Positions 40,562 to 50,647 of a DNA stretch of 64,000 nucleotides are shown piece after piece. The translations under genes and the position numbers were made by a program. Positions within the stretch are counted from its first letter, which is position 1. The number at the start of each line of letters is the position of its first letter. Under the pieces are notes generated by a model. It was not told where the DNA came from, did not search any database, and was given only the letters and a program-made list of their open reading frames with translations. Source of the DNA: Actinernus sp. WN-2022 (lineage: Eukaryota > Cnidaria > Anthozoa > Actiniaria > Actinernidae); assembly GCA_030867875.1 (NCBI GenBank), contig JAOWCC010000577.1:88641740-88705739 (forward strand). The letters run 5' to 3'.

Positions 40562-42625
40562 TTATGTCCTTAGGTAAAGCATTCCATAATGATGGCGCAG
40601 CGCAACAATAGGCTCTGTAGCCATATTTACGCAGATTAAATGACGGAGCAACGAGCCTTTATCAGAGGACGACCTTAGATTTCGTCTAGGTAAACACTCA
40701 TTTAGAAGGTCAGATATATAAGTCGGTACAAGTCCATGTAAGGCCTTATAAGTAATTAACAGAATCTTAAAGACTATGCGCTGTTCTATAGGTAACCAGT
40801 GCAGATTGAACATAACCGGTGTTAAATGATCGCATTTGCGGGACAGCGTGACAATTCTAGCTGCTGCGTTCTGAACACTCTGCAAACGATCAATAAGATA
40901 TTTAGGTAGTCCGTAGAGTAAAGAATTACAAAAATCTAATCTGGAAGTGACGAATGCGTGAACTAATGTCTCGGCAGACTGAAAACCCAGGTATTTCCTA
41001 ATACGTATAGTCTTTAGATGGTAAAATCCTGATTTGCAGACACTGATGACATACTGTTCCATCGTCAATGAGGAGTCGAGCAGGACACCAATGTTTCTAA
41101 CCAGTGTGGATGGATGGATGACGTCATTACACACACGGAGATATAATCTAGCGGTAGCTGAGGACGGTGGCGAGCGTTTAGAAACAACAGTTCCGTCTTG
41201 TCACTGTTGAGTTTCAGCTTGTTCCATGTCATCCAGGCATTGACATCACGAATGCAAGCCTCGATCTTCGATGTCGCCACGTCAAGTTCACCGGTATCTG
41301 TTGCATTTAACGTGATGTACAGCTGGGTACCATCAGCATAGAAGTGGTACTGCATGCGATGATGCCTGAGTAGATCGCCGAGTGGTGACATGTACATCGA
41401 GAACAGTATCGGTCCCAATACACTTCCTTGGGAGACACCCGAGCGAAGAATGCGCTCAGATGACTGAGCACCACAAACATTAACGGTCAGGGTCCGGTCG
41501 GTAAGGTATGAGCTGAACCACTCATAAGCCTTGTCTACTATACCAAATCTAGTGAAGAGGCGAGACAGTAGGATGTTGTGGTCGACTGTATCAAATGCAG
41601 CCGACAAATCTAGAAGTAGGAGGATGACAGACTTCTGGTTGTCGATTGCCCTCAATGTGTCATCTTGGACCTTTAACTTAATTCAACGACTTTCTCTATT
41701 GACTTGGGAGACAAACTTTAGATTTGATATAGGGCGAAAACTGCAGTACTCATCCGTATCCATGGTGGCCTTCTTTAACCGCGGTTGAAGGGAAGCGGCT
41801 TTCAAGCTCTTCGGTACAACTGCTTCCGACAGCGATATGTTGACCATTCTGGTTATCAGAGGGAGCAGATCATTGAAACACTCCTACAATACTCGGGCAG
41901 GAATGGGATCCAATATACATGCATGACTTGGCAGAGATCTTTCTAGTAAGTGCCGCCAGCTGGTCTTCAGTAACTGGAGTAAAACATCTCAGCTTACTAT
42001 CGCATTGTGGTAAGTTTGCATCCGGTAGAGGATTGAGTACTCCGGAGCTCCTCAGGGAGAGTTCATTCCCAATTACAGAGATCTTATTGTCAAAATAATC
42101 GGCAAACGTGTTGGCAAGTAAGTCAGCCGAATCACAGGGTGGATATCGATGCTCAACGTTTCCCCGCAACAGTTTCTCTACAGTCCTGAAGAGTTCACCT
42201 TGGTCTGATCCACAGCCACTTATTATCTCGGAGTAATAACCCGTTTTTGCAGAAGATATTAGTTTGTTGACAACGCATCATTGCTGGGCGTATATTTCCT
42301 TGTCCACTGACAATTTCGTTGTTCTCCATCGACGTTCCAGGCGTCTCCTTTTGGCCTTCTGTTCGTAAATTTCGTCCGTGAACCAGGATGGGACGGGCCG
42401 TAGGGTGAAAACCTTCTTCCTTACAGGGGCGTGATCATCTAGCAAAGAAGTTAGGATTCTTTCATATTGTCCAATAAGGTTATCGAGGGACTGGCTTGAG
42501 TTAGATTCAGTCAACAAACCAGAGCTTGCAATATCTCCTCGAAAACAAGTAAAGTCGACCATCTTCAGATTTCTATAAGAAATCTCTTTCTCGGAAAAGG
42601 GGATTTGGCCAATAAAATCTTGCAA
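40562..42625 (-). pseudogene. LINE reverse transcriptase pseudogene with YADG in the active site
   Basis: Open pieces 42625-42278, 42169-41870, 41655-41065 and 41134-40562. The catalytic box reads YADG instead of YADD, removing an essential metal-binding aspartate. About 40 residues normally found between FRPISNL.F and the VQDD..RAID segment are missing near 41690, and the last two pieces are in different frames. It cannot be functional. Confidence 0.8.
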
Positions 42626-42960
42626 TGTACAGCAAAGTGGTCAGACAGTAAAGGGTCAGATACAGATGTATACAATATTGTCCTCAGATCTGGTTATGAC
42701 CAAGTCCAGAGTGTGATTTCCCTTGTATGTAGCAACATTAACATGTTGAGTGTAGTCGAAGCAATTTAGAATTTGTAGAAATCTCTTGGCTAGCCTGCAT
42801 TAAATATCGCTAGTTTCAGTACAAGTCAGTAACTTAGGCTTAGCATATACATGCAAGAACAGGTATTAGTCGTAATGTTGATGACCATTGTATTTGATGA
42901 CTTTTTTTTGTTCTGTTCGACAATAAACTTCTAATCTACAGCATCATTGCTATCATTGTG

Positions 42961-43031
42961 AGTGGATTCAAGAAAGCTCAAGCCATCTTTGGAGTCAGAC
43001 CAAAGATGACTTGAGTTTTCTTGAATCCACT
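42961..43031. repeat. Short hairpin
   Basis: AGTGGATTCAAGAAAGCTCA...CATCTTTGG pairs with CCAAAGATG...TTTTCTTGAATCCACT across an 8-bp loop. It borders the SINE copy at 43038. Confidence 0.75.
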
Positions 43032-43037
43032 TAAAGC

Positions 43038-43200
43038 GTTAACCATTAGACCACCGTGGTTCTTTGTTACCAAATACAAAGGGCGCGTTCACGGCTGATT
43101 ACCGTTCTTTATGTAAAAGGTGCGAACTGAACAAAGGCTATAAATCAATATGTGGATATGTCTAGGACAACATTAACGGCAACGACTGTATATATATAAT
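43038..43200 (-). repeat. Truncated tRNA-like SINE copy
   Basis: The same unit as 28776-28980, starting inside the tRNA-like part (GCGTTAACCATTAGACCACC) and continuing to the CAACGACTGTATATATA end. The T arm is lost, having been replaced by the hairpin on the left. Confidence 0.6.
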
Positions 43201-43275
43201 TGATATATATATATAACCGATAGAAGGCATAGGTCACAAGATAGGTGAGCACTATATAACACAGACTGAGTCCAC

Positions 43276-43350
43276 ATCTCTGTAGTGCAGTGGTTAAGCC
43301 ATCTACTTTCTATGCTGTGTGTCGAGGGTTTGAGTCCCAGTAGGTGCCCA
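43276..43350 (+). repeat. tRNA-like SINE sequence, second type
   Basis: A box TAGTGCAGTGGTTAAGC and B box GGGTTTGAGTCCC at tRNA-like spacing. The acceptor ends do not pair, and a T-rich stretch follows. It is different in sequence from the 27.5-kb SINE family. Confidence 0.5.
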
Positions 43351-44060
43351 TAATAGTTTTTTCTCTTGTCTTTTCTTGTTTACTTGTGAGCTCTAATCAT
43401 TAATTAGCTCTAAGGCATAGGTTTACAGACCAATCACAATTTTTCAAATTATTGGTTAAGCTTTTGTATTTCCTCTAAGTTTATCGGATTATCAGTTCCC
43501 CATAAATAACTGACACAGAAATGCCCCCCCCCCCCCCCCCCGCACACTTTATACAATGTAGATCATGACTGGTATAACCCTCATTATCTGTTGCTCTGGA
43601 TGAGGGATTGATATGCAGATGGTGAAAGAAGGGTAGTGCACAGCATAGTCGGTGTTCTCACCAGAATTTTGTAGCTTGGGATCCAAGCTAGCCCTCTAGT
43701 ATATTATTTTAAAGTGCACCATTTCAAAAACAAATGTGAGAATCCCACAGTGGCGTGGTCTGGTGTGAACACTGCATAGTCCAGGCCTGTAGCCAGACTA
43801 AAATGATGCACTAAAATGAAAACGGTGACCAAACCAAAGAAAATGTTGACAGGAAAATACCATGAAACGATGCTCGTAACTTGTGGAAGGTCATTGCTTT
43901 GTAACTCTTGCAACCTCATTGGACAGGTGAAGTACTGAAATACCATTGGATCCCTCAACTTCAAGCGATTTGATTTTTACCTCTGCCTCATACTGGCTAT
44001 TGGCCTGTAGTAAATCTAAAGCCCTGCACCCCTCCTCCCGGGACGTAGCAGGAATTATTA

Positions 44061-44626
44061 AAGGAGAACTTACTCTAAAATTAACCTATTTTTAAAGAAC
44101 CTATTTTTTTGTTGTATTGCATTTTGTAATTTAAAGGAAGGTCCTTGAATATCAACAAATTGTGAGTTTTGACTTCAAACACTGCTGGCAGCACAATTAA
44201 TGTACATGTGTCAGTGGATATTTCATGACAGTATACAAGTACAAGGAAGAGTTGCCCTCCAGCCTCTGTTAATTTTAGAGATTTCATTTTTTCTGGCTTT
44301 AACTTGAAAGATACGGGGATAAAACTTGCACAAGTTACTATTTTTGGCTTGCTCTTTCCAATTTTGGCATCAATTTTGAGAGCAGCAGTACCATATACTT
44401 CATTGAAAATACAATGTTTTATCTAAATCTTTGACTTTTTTCCAGTTCTTTCTAAACTTATCTTCCTTGTATGCTACATTATAAATACTAACATCCCAAA
44501 TTTCCTCCAAAATTATTATTTTTAAATAAAGTGCAACATGAGAAAAATAACTTTGAAAATCAAATTATTATCCATACCTTCAAGATCAATTTAAAAATAA
44601 GTCAATTTTATGGTACAGTTCTCCTT
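44061..44626. mobile_element. 566-bp MITE, probable TA duplication
   Basis: Ends AAGGAGAACTTACTCTAAAA and ATGGTACAGTTCTCCTT are inverted with mismatches; inner arms AATTAACCTATTTTTAAA / TTTAAAAATAAGTCAATTTT also match. TA stands on both sides (44059-44060 and 44627-44628), as in Tc1/mariner insertions. A 2-bp match is weak evidence. Confidence 0.5.
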
Positions 44627-46911
44627 TAACTTGACTACCTGTAACATACACCTCAACTTGCCAAAAAAACCTGGTGACTTCAACGACTGCTATTAGCTCT
44701 CCCCAGGCCCCTTTTTAGTGTATGAGAACCTCTTTTCTTGTATCTTTCACAAGCTCAGCCAGCAAGAAATATGTCATGAAACCATGATAACCAGTCTGTT
44801 TTCTCACATGGTTGATTAGTTCCTGTAAAAACTAGTGTTGATCTGTGTCCATGGGTAAGATAAAATACTGCCATAATCAACTGAATGACGATTAAGGTAT
44901 CAGTGGGAAGTGAGTAGCAGCTGATATTTCAAATGCTTGCCCTTTGTCAGAACAAAAGAGGGCCGGGAATTGTGGGTGTAGAAATTGTTTATCAAGTGTT
45001 GAGTGCAGGATTACCACTGAGGAAGCATGTACTCATGATCAGATGAAGGATCAAAGGAAATTTCCCCATCCAATATAGAAATACTAATAGGTGTAATAAT
45101 AGAAAATCCTGATTAATTCCTATTTAAAAAACTTTAATTATGCGTTTTCTCACATAACTGTAAGTATGGGTGACAAACAGCTCTTTTTCACACACAATAT
45201 ACAACACATGACTAATATGAATAGCAGGCAATTCATATGAAATAGAACAATAATTATTATATTTTTTATCCTTGTTATTAATATTAACTTCGTACAATCT
45301 TACTATTAATAATCCTGTACTTCCATATCATGTTTCATACAATTTAATTGTTCACATTGTTCATCATATAAGACCATACTAAACAATTTATTAGCATTGT
45401 TTACATATTTAATAAAATAAGTATGAATTCAGGTGCTGCTTGCAATAGGCTATATTACAGTTGCATCTGTGAATAGCAGTTTCAGCGGTATTGACCCAAA
45501 TGCCTCACATGAATGATGGTTTCAATGGTGCTTCACAAGAGACCTGTGATAATCATGGTCCTAAATGTACTTCATTATTACATGTATCGAAGTGAGGCAA
45601 TCGGGTCAATACTGCTGAAACTGCTATTTGTTGACACAACTAATAATAATATTATCAGCTATTGCTAATACACAAGCACATTACTAGTATGTCAAAATGT
45701 AGTTGCCTGTATATATTATATATGCTAGTTCTCACCTGTTGGGTACGTGTTCTCTTTTGGTATGGCTTAATACAATTGTATTTAATAAAGGGGTGGTTAA
45801 AAAATGTCAGAAGTTGCTTTGAAGAGTATCAGACCACCAAGTTCCTGGTCGGCTGTACCCACACTGTCAAACTTGAAATGTGAACTTCGAACTAGTATGA
45901 ACTAAATACTGGAAGAGTGCTAGCTATACTTGCCTATGCATAGTGTAGGTGCACAACTGTAACTGCAATAACTAAATAAAATTAAATATATATCTAATTT
46001 AGATATTAATTATGGTGCTGGTGAATCTCTATAAATAAGAGTAGGTGGGTTTCAGAAAGAGCTAGTAATAATATTATTGAATCCGAGTTGAATACCCTGC
46101 TAGACAGAGATTCCTTGGGTATAAATTCGAGTGTTAGCCCTTTGTTGATTTTAATTGTTCTCTGCATAAAAGCCATAATCGTCTGGCATGGCAAACACAA
46201 GAACTAATGGGGAGCTGAACGTCTCTGATGAGTTCTTTAGTCAAGGAATACAGTTCACCTTGGCATTCTCTTGCTTGACGATGATCCACAGTTCGTTTTT
46301 GTCTTTCCCATTCACAGCATTCGCAAGACTCGCAATACTAGCAAAGCAGCAAGACTCCATAACTCGTAAGCACAACTTCGCTCGTGATTTTCAACACGGG
46401 TGCAAGCACGAAAGCATGGGGTGCAAAAGACAGGAGATAGAATGAACTCCTTATGTTGAACTTTTGAGGCTTTACTTTTGCTTCTCCACCTTAACTTTTT
46501 CAAAATACCAGGCCGAAAACGTGTTGTTGACCAAACTAAATGGTTTCAACAGGGAAGAGTGCAGGACAGGGAGTTGGAGGCCGCGCGTGCGCAATGCGTT
46601 TTGCCGCGGTGTCGGCTAAATAATTACTTGATCGAGTCCAAAAACGTCATTCTGACATAAACTTAGACCCAGTCCCTCTTGTGCATGGTTGTATATTTCA
46701 AGATGGTGGACCAACTCAGGACTAAACATGAAGAAACCAACTCAACTAGATCCAAAAGTGCCGGACTTTATCGAAGAGTTATTGTTAAACTAACTAACGG
46801 GAATCGTCAAACACTCTTCGCACTACAACTTTAATATGATGTTCGCACTTTGACCAGCTACAACTAACATGGAACGTATAGAATATGGGATGCAGTGTTT
46901 CTACTGTGCAG
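44627..46911. other. Unassigned stretch with one hairpin
   Basis: No gene recognised. A palindrome at about 45472-45628 has arms AATAGCAGTTTCAGC...GGTATTGACCC...TGCCTCAC and the complement. The region about 46480-46870 is comparatively GC-rich and could hold a promoter or first exon on the minus strand, but I cannot support a reading frame. Confidence 0.4.
45472..45628. repeat. Foldback repeat
   Basis: Arms of about 38 bp, AATAGCAGTTTCAGC-GGTATTGACCC-TGCCTCAC and GTGAGGCA-GGGTCAATAC-GCTGAAACTGCTATT, with a spacer of about 75 bp. Confidence 0.7.
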
Positions 46912-47740
46912 TGATAGATAGATAGATATTTTTATTAGCTCCTTGCACAACAAATGGTACATTGGAATATAGCGCTAATAAAATATAATTTAGTGTAAAC
47001 ATTAACATTTAGATGCTAAATCGATAAAATTGATGATCTTAAGATCATGCTCTCATAGACAATGTCATACTTTGCTGCAAAACGAGCTACTTCCATGGGT
47101 GGATTTATGACCAAATTAAATAACTGGTCATCAGACATATAACTTGTATTGTATTTTGTATTAATTTTAAGGGTGCAATAAAAATCGTTTCTTATCGTAT
47201 CGTACGTTTCACATTTAACAATGAAGTGAAACTCGTCTTCTAAGTTTTTATTACAGGTGGGGCATATTCTATCTTCCAGTTTCGTGTAGGGCCTAGTGTA
47301 CCTCCCTCTTTAGATTTGTAGGCAGTGATTACTTATTCTGAGTTTTGTAAGAGCAACTCTATGATTTATATTAGGGACAGCCTTGAGATATTTTTCTGGT
47401 TTGTAATCCGTTTTAAACAATCTATATGTTCTAAGTTTGTTGCGGTGGTGGGGATTTTTTCTTTGGTCGTTAAATACGTCACTTAGCCAATGTTGGTATT
47501 CCATGTCTTGTAATCTCAATTTAATTTGAATTAAGAATCCCTCGTAATCAATTGTTGCGATAGCCAGATATGACCAAAGCCAAGTTTATAGATTTTATGT
47601 CTTATTTTTCCTCCCCAGAATACAGGTTTTTAGGACTGGAGACATTCTATATAGGCAATTTTTGAAAGCTCAAAATTTTCCTTTGTTATTAACTTTGACC
47701 AATATTTAATGCTTCTAAAAGTAGATTCTAATTTAATTGG
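46912..47740 (-). mobile_element. LINE 3' fragment (minus strand)
   Basis: Minus-strand coding remnant (47519-47310 and on) reads YQHWLSDVFND, KLRTYRLFKTDY, NHRVALTKLRISNH, then a C..C..H..C zinc-finger-like CPTCNKNLEDE segment. The same domain occurs in the LINE fragments at 47935 and 60290. It ends in a GCTAATAAAAATA tail and a (CTAT)n run (46912-46928, written GATA on the + strand). Confidence 0.65.
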
Positions 47741-47934
47741 ATATCTACCCAGGTACTCAACAAAGTTTTATACGGGGAGGGTCCGCCCCGAGGTCCACAC
47801 CCTTACCCTTTTATATACCATTTTTGACAGAAAAGATAACCTTTTCATACACCTTCCATAAAAAAATACTACCCCTTTCACTTACCCACAGTAGAAACAC
47901 TGCATCCCTTTTCTATACGCTTCGAATTAACTGA

Positions 47935-49139
47935 ATGAAATGAACCGAAAAAACAACCAAGGTAACAAATTAAGATTTTACCGAACATTCAAATATAAAC
48001 ATGAACTTGAAAATTATCTGTTAAATATTAAGAACGTGAAGCATCGAATTGCGCTAAAGAAGTTGAGAATAAGTAATCATGAGCTACAAATTGAGAGGGG
48101 CAGATATGAGCGCCCATACAAACCACCCAACGAGAGGCTTTGTCCTCTTTGTAAAGCCGAAGTTGAGGATGAACGGCACTTTATTATTAGATGCACATAC
48201 TACCAAGTGCCGAGAAAGGAATTCTATGCTTCATTGGAAAATACATTGAAAAGATCTCTAAAGAAAATAAATGATGACCAAATTTTAAAGTGCCCCTACG
48301 ATCAAATTTTGACATATCAATGTTTTTGCATATTCATAAAGTAGAGTTCATATATTATTACCAGTTCAAATTGTTTTTCGATACAACGACAGGAAGTCTT
48401 ATTTTTTTAGCTCCGAATATTGAATCTACACGTCCGCCATTACTGGAAGCCGTGCCCTTTGTTCAGCTTTAAACAAAGGTTTATTCACCGGAAATGATGT
48501 CATACACTTAACGCTCGCCTGCAGAACACAACGCCTGGAGGCATATTTCTACTAAAAACGTCTTCACGTACATAAGAAGAAAGTTATATTTATCTTTGCG
48601 AGGTTGGCTACTTTTTTATGCACGCTATTTCGCACCACGAGGTTGTCGTGTTAAGTGTATGACATCACTTCCGGTGAATAAACCTTTGTTTAAAGCTGAA
48701 CAAAGGGCACGGCTTCCAGCAATGGCGGACAGGATTTTACCGGTAAACTCTTCTAAAATTTGTGGTTTAAGATGCCCATTTGGGAATATTTTTTACTATT
48801 TCGGATATTTCTAATACTGATTGACCTATAGACACTGAAAAAGTGGCAAATCGAAATGGTAAATTTTCGTCGTAGTGGCACTTTAACCCTTATACTTAAG
48901 CCAGATACCAAAATTGCAAGAAGAGCAGCCAAATACATATCTGATTGCCTTACAATTAGATCCCGCATTATAAGTAACTTGCCACCTGTTTCCACAATAA
49001 ATTAATGTCATATATATCACCCTACAACAAGACTTAGTATTCATCTATTTAGTCATCTTATTATTATTGGATTCAACACTGATGTAAACATTAATGTCTG
49101 CAAAGTGCCAATGAACCTCTTCTGTCTGTCTGTCTGTCT
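47935..49139 (+). mobile_element. LINE 3' fragment (plus strand) interrupted by a TTAA MITE
   Basis: Encodes KLRFYRTFKYKHELENYL, NVKHRIALKKLRISNHELQI, and RLCPLCKAEVEDERHFIIRC, the C-terminal zinc-finger-like domain of the same LINE family as at 46.9 and 58.2-61.6 kb. The frame is cut at 48285 by a 594-bp MITE and resumes after it (AKYISDCLTIRSRI near 48928). The fragment ends in a (CTGT)n tail at about 49121-49139, like the tail at 61600. Confidence 0.7.
48289..48882. mobile_element. 594-bp MITE flanked by TTAA (family 1, copy 1)
   Basis: Ends AGTGCCCCTACGA and TCGTAGTGGCACT lie between TTAA at 48285-48288 and TTAA at 48883-48886. The inner arms include TTAAACAAAGGTTTATTCACC and its complement. 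When the insert and one TTAA are ignored, the host LINE frame reads on. Almost identical to 57522-58117. Confidence 0.85.
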
Positions 49140-49351
49140 GAACGATATCCCCGGCCGGTAAACATCAGGCGTTACCAGTAGAGATCTTAACCAAACAACA
49201 ATATTATTTATTCAGTGAAATCCCTACCCTTTTATATACCTCCAGCAAAGGTATCCCTTTCGGGCGGAACCTCCCCGTATATTCCATTAGAGGAGTCTCA
49301 CCCCCCCCCCCCCCCCCCCCGGGTGGCAAACCTCTCAAGTGTATGTGAACG

Positions 49352-49778
49352 AATGAATGATCTTTATTTATACACGGTAATCGTCATCAACAGGGTTGGT
49401 TTTCACACGAGCCGTGTCCAATACAAAAGTCTTAAAAATACAAGAATAGCTGTCATAAATACTAATAAATCTAATTATAACTACTAAATACTTGAAATAA
49501 TTATTTTAACCTAAATGCTAAGCCTAAATAATACTATTAAAAGCTACATCACTAAATCTACGTTTAAAAATCATCAATGTTTCACTCTGCTTTTGTGTTT
49601 GAGGTAAATTGTTCCAACATGCTGCTCCACTAGCTGTAAGCAAATGCACGTTTACCAAAATTTGTTTTAGGGGCTGGTAAACTAAGGTTTGTGGTAGATT
49701 ATAACTGCGCAGATTAACAGAGAAAGACGTAGAAATTACGTGAGAAAGTTCGCAAGCAGACGCATTTGCTACCATAAT
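49352..49778 (-). mobile_element. CR1/L2-like LINE 3' fragment (minus strand)
   Basis: The minus-strand frame (49775-49524) has SFSVNLRSYNLPQTLVYQPL and TASGAACWNNLPQ, the last conserved block of CR1/L2-like ORF2 proteins, then 3' UTR ending in AAATAAAGATCATTCATTC. It is truncated at 49778, where Ty3/Gypsy sequence begins. Confidence 0.65.
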
Positions 49779-49808
49779 GAAGTTGGTTAGCTCTGCCCCA
49801 GTACTTAA

Positions 49809-50387
49809 AGTGCACCTAACCCTTTTGCAATTTTGATACCTATGAATCTTTGAAAGTATTGAGTACTTCTGCGAAGAAATTCTTGGCTTACAGAGAATAC
49901 TCTATGTTCTAGGCTTGTTTGGAATGGCGAAAATTTGACCTTTGCTGCATGACCCATGACAGCGTAAGAGAAAGCCTGGGTCGATTCTGGATCTTACGTC
50001 ACCTCATTAATGCATTATTCTCCATGGCGCCTTACTATCACAACAACATCGATATATATATATATATAGAATTTATATAGTCTGCGAGTTGTTAGTAAAG
50101 AAAACAGTTATTTTAGACAAAATGCTAAATATTATTCAACTTATTGCAAATTCGAATGAATTATATGACGTAGGATCCAGAATCTAGCCAGGCTTTTTCT
50201 TACGCGGTCATGGGTCGGCAAAGGTCAAATTTTCGCCATTTCAAACAATTAAGCCAGGAGCCCATTACCATGAGAAGCCTAGAACATAGAACCGTATTCT
50301 CCGTAAGCCAAAAATTTCTTCGCAGAAGTACTCAAAACCTTTCAAAGATTCATAGGTATAAAAATTGAAAAAGGGGTTAGATGCACT
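49809..50387. mobile_element. 579-bp MITE flanked by TTAA (family 2)
   Basis: Ends AGTGCACCTAACCC and GGGGTTAGATGCACT lie between TTAA at 49805-49808 and 50388-50391. The inner arms run over 170 bp (GATACCTATGAATCTTTGAA, GAGTACTTCTGCGAAGAAAT, GAGAATACTCTATGTTCTAG and complements). It sits inside the Gypsy coding sequence, whose frame continues when the insert and one TTAA are left out. Related to 60486-61019. Confidence 0.85.
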
Positions 50388-50647
50388 TTAAGTATTACGA
50401 CATCAAGTGTGAAGTCACAGTACAGTGTGATGCATCCGAAACTGGGTTTGGGGCCACACTCCTTCAGAATGGCCAGCCTGTGGCCTTTGTACCAAGAACC
50501 TTATTGCCTAATGAATGTCGATACGCCGGCTCAGATCGAAAAGGAGTGATTGGCCATAGTCTTCGCATGAAGTCGCTTTGATCAGTATCTGCATGGGCGA
50601 GCATTGAAACATATGAAATACGGAAATATTCTATTAAGTTTTCAAAA

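Larger units (their letters stand above)
40206..42830 (-). mobile_element. CR1/L2-like LINE on the minus strand, decayed
   Basis: Read from the minus strand, it begins near 42830 in the end of the endonuclease domain (TLDLVITR then a D-H pair). It continues through the linker (about 42625-41870) and reverse transcriptase (FRPISNL, LLLDLSAAFDTVDHNIL, GVSQGSVLGPILFSMYM, HFYADGTQLY) to the C-terminal domain (LHWLPIEQRIVFKILLITYK, 41134-40562). The 3' end has AGCGCTTTACAAAT-type sequence (complement) and an (ATT)n tail at 40218-40263. Stops and frameshifts split it into at least four frames. Confidence 0.85.

Noticed and set aside
46006..46660. Several short frames and a GC-richer stretch that might be a first exon or promoter
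   Set aside because: No consistent frame, splice structure or domain could be supported.
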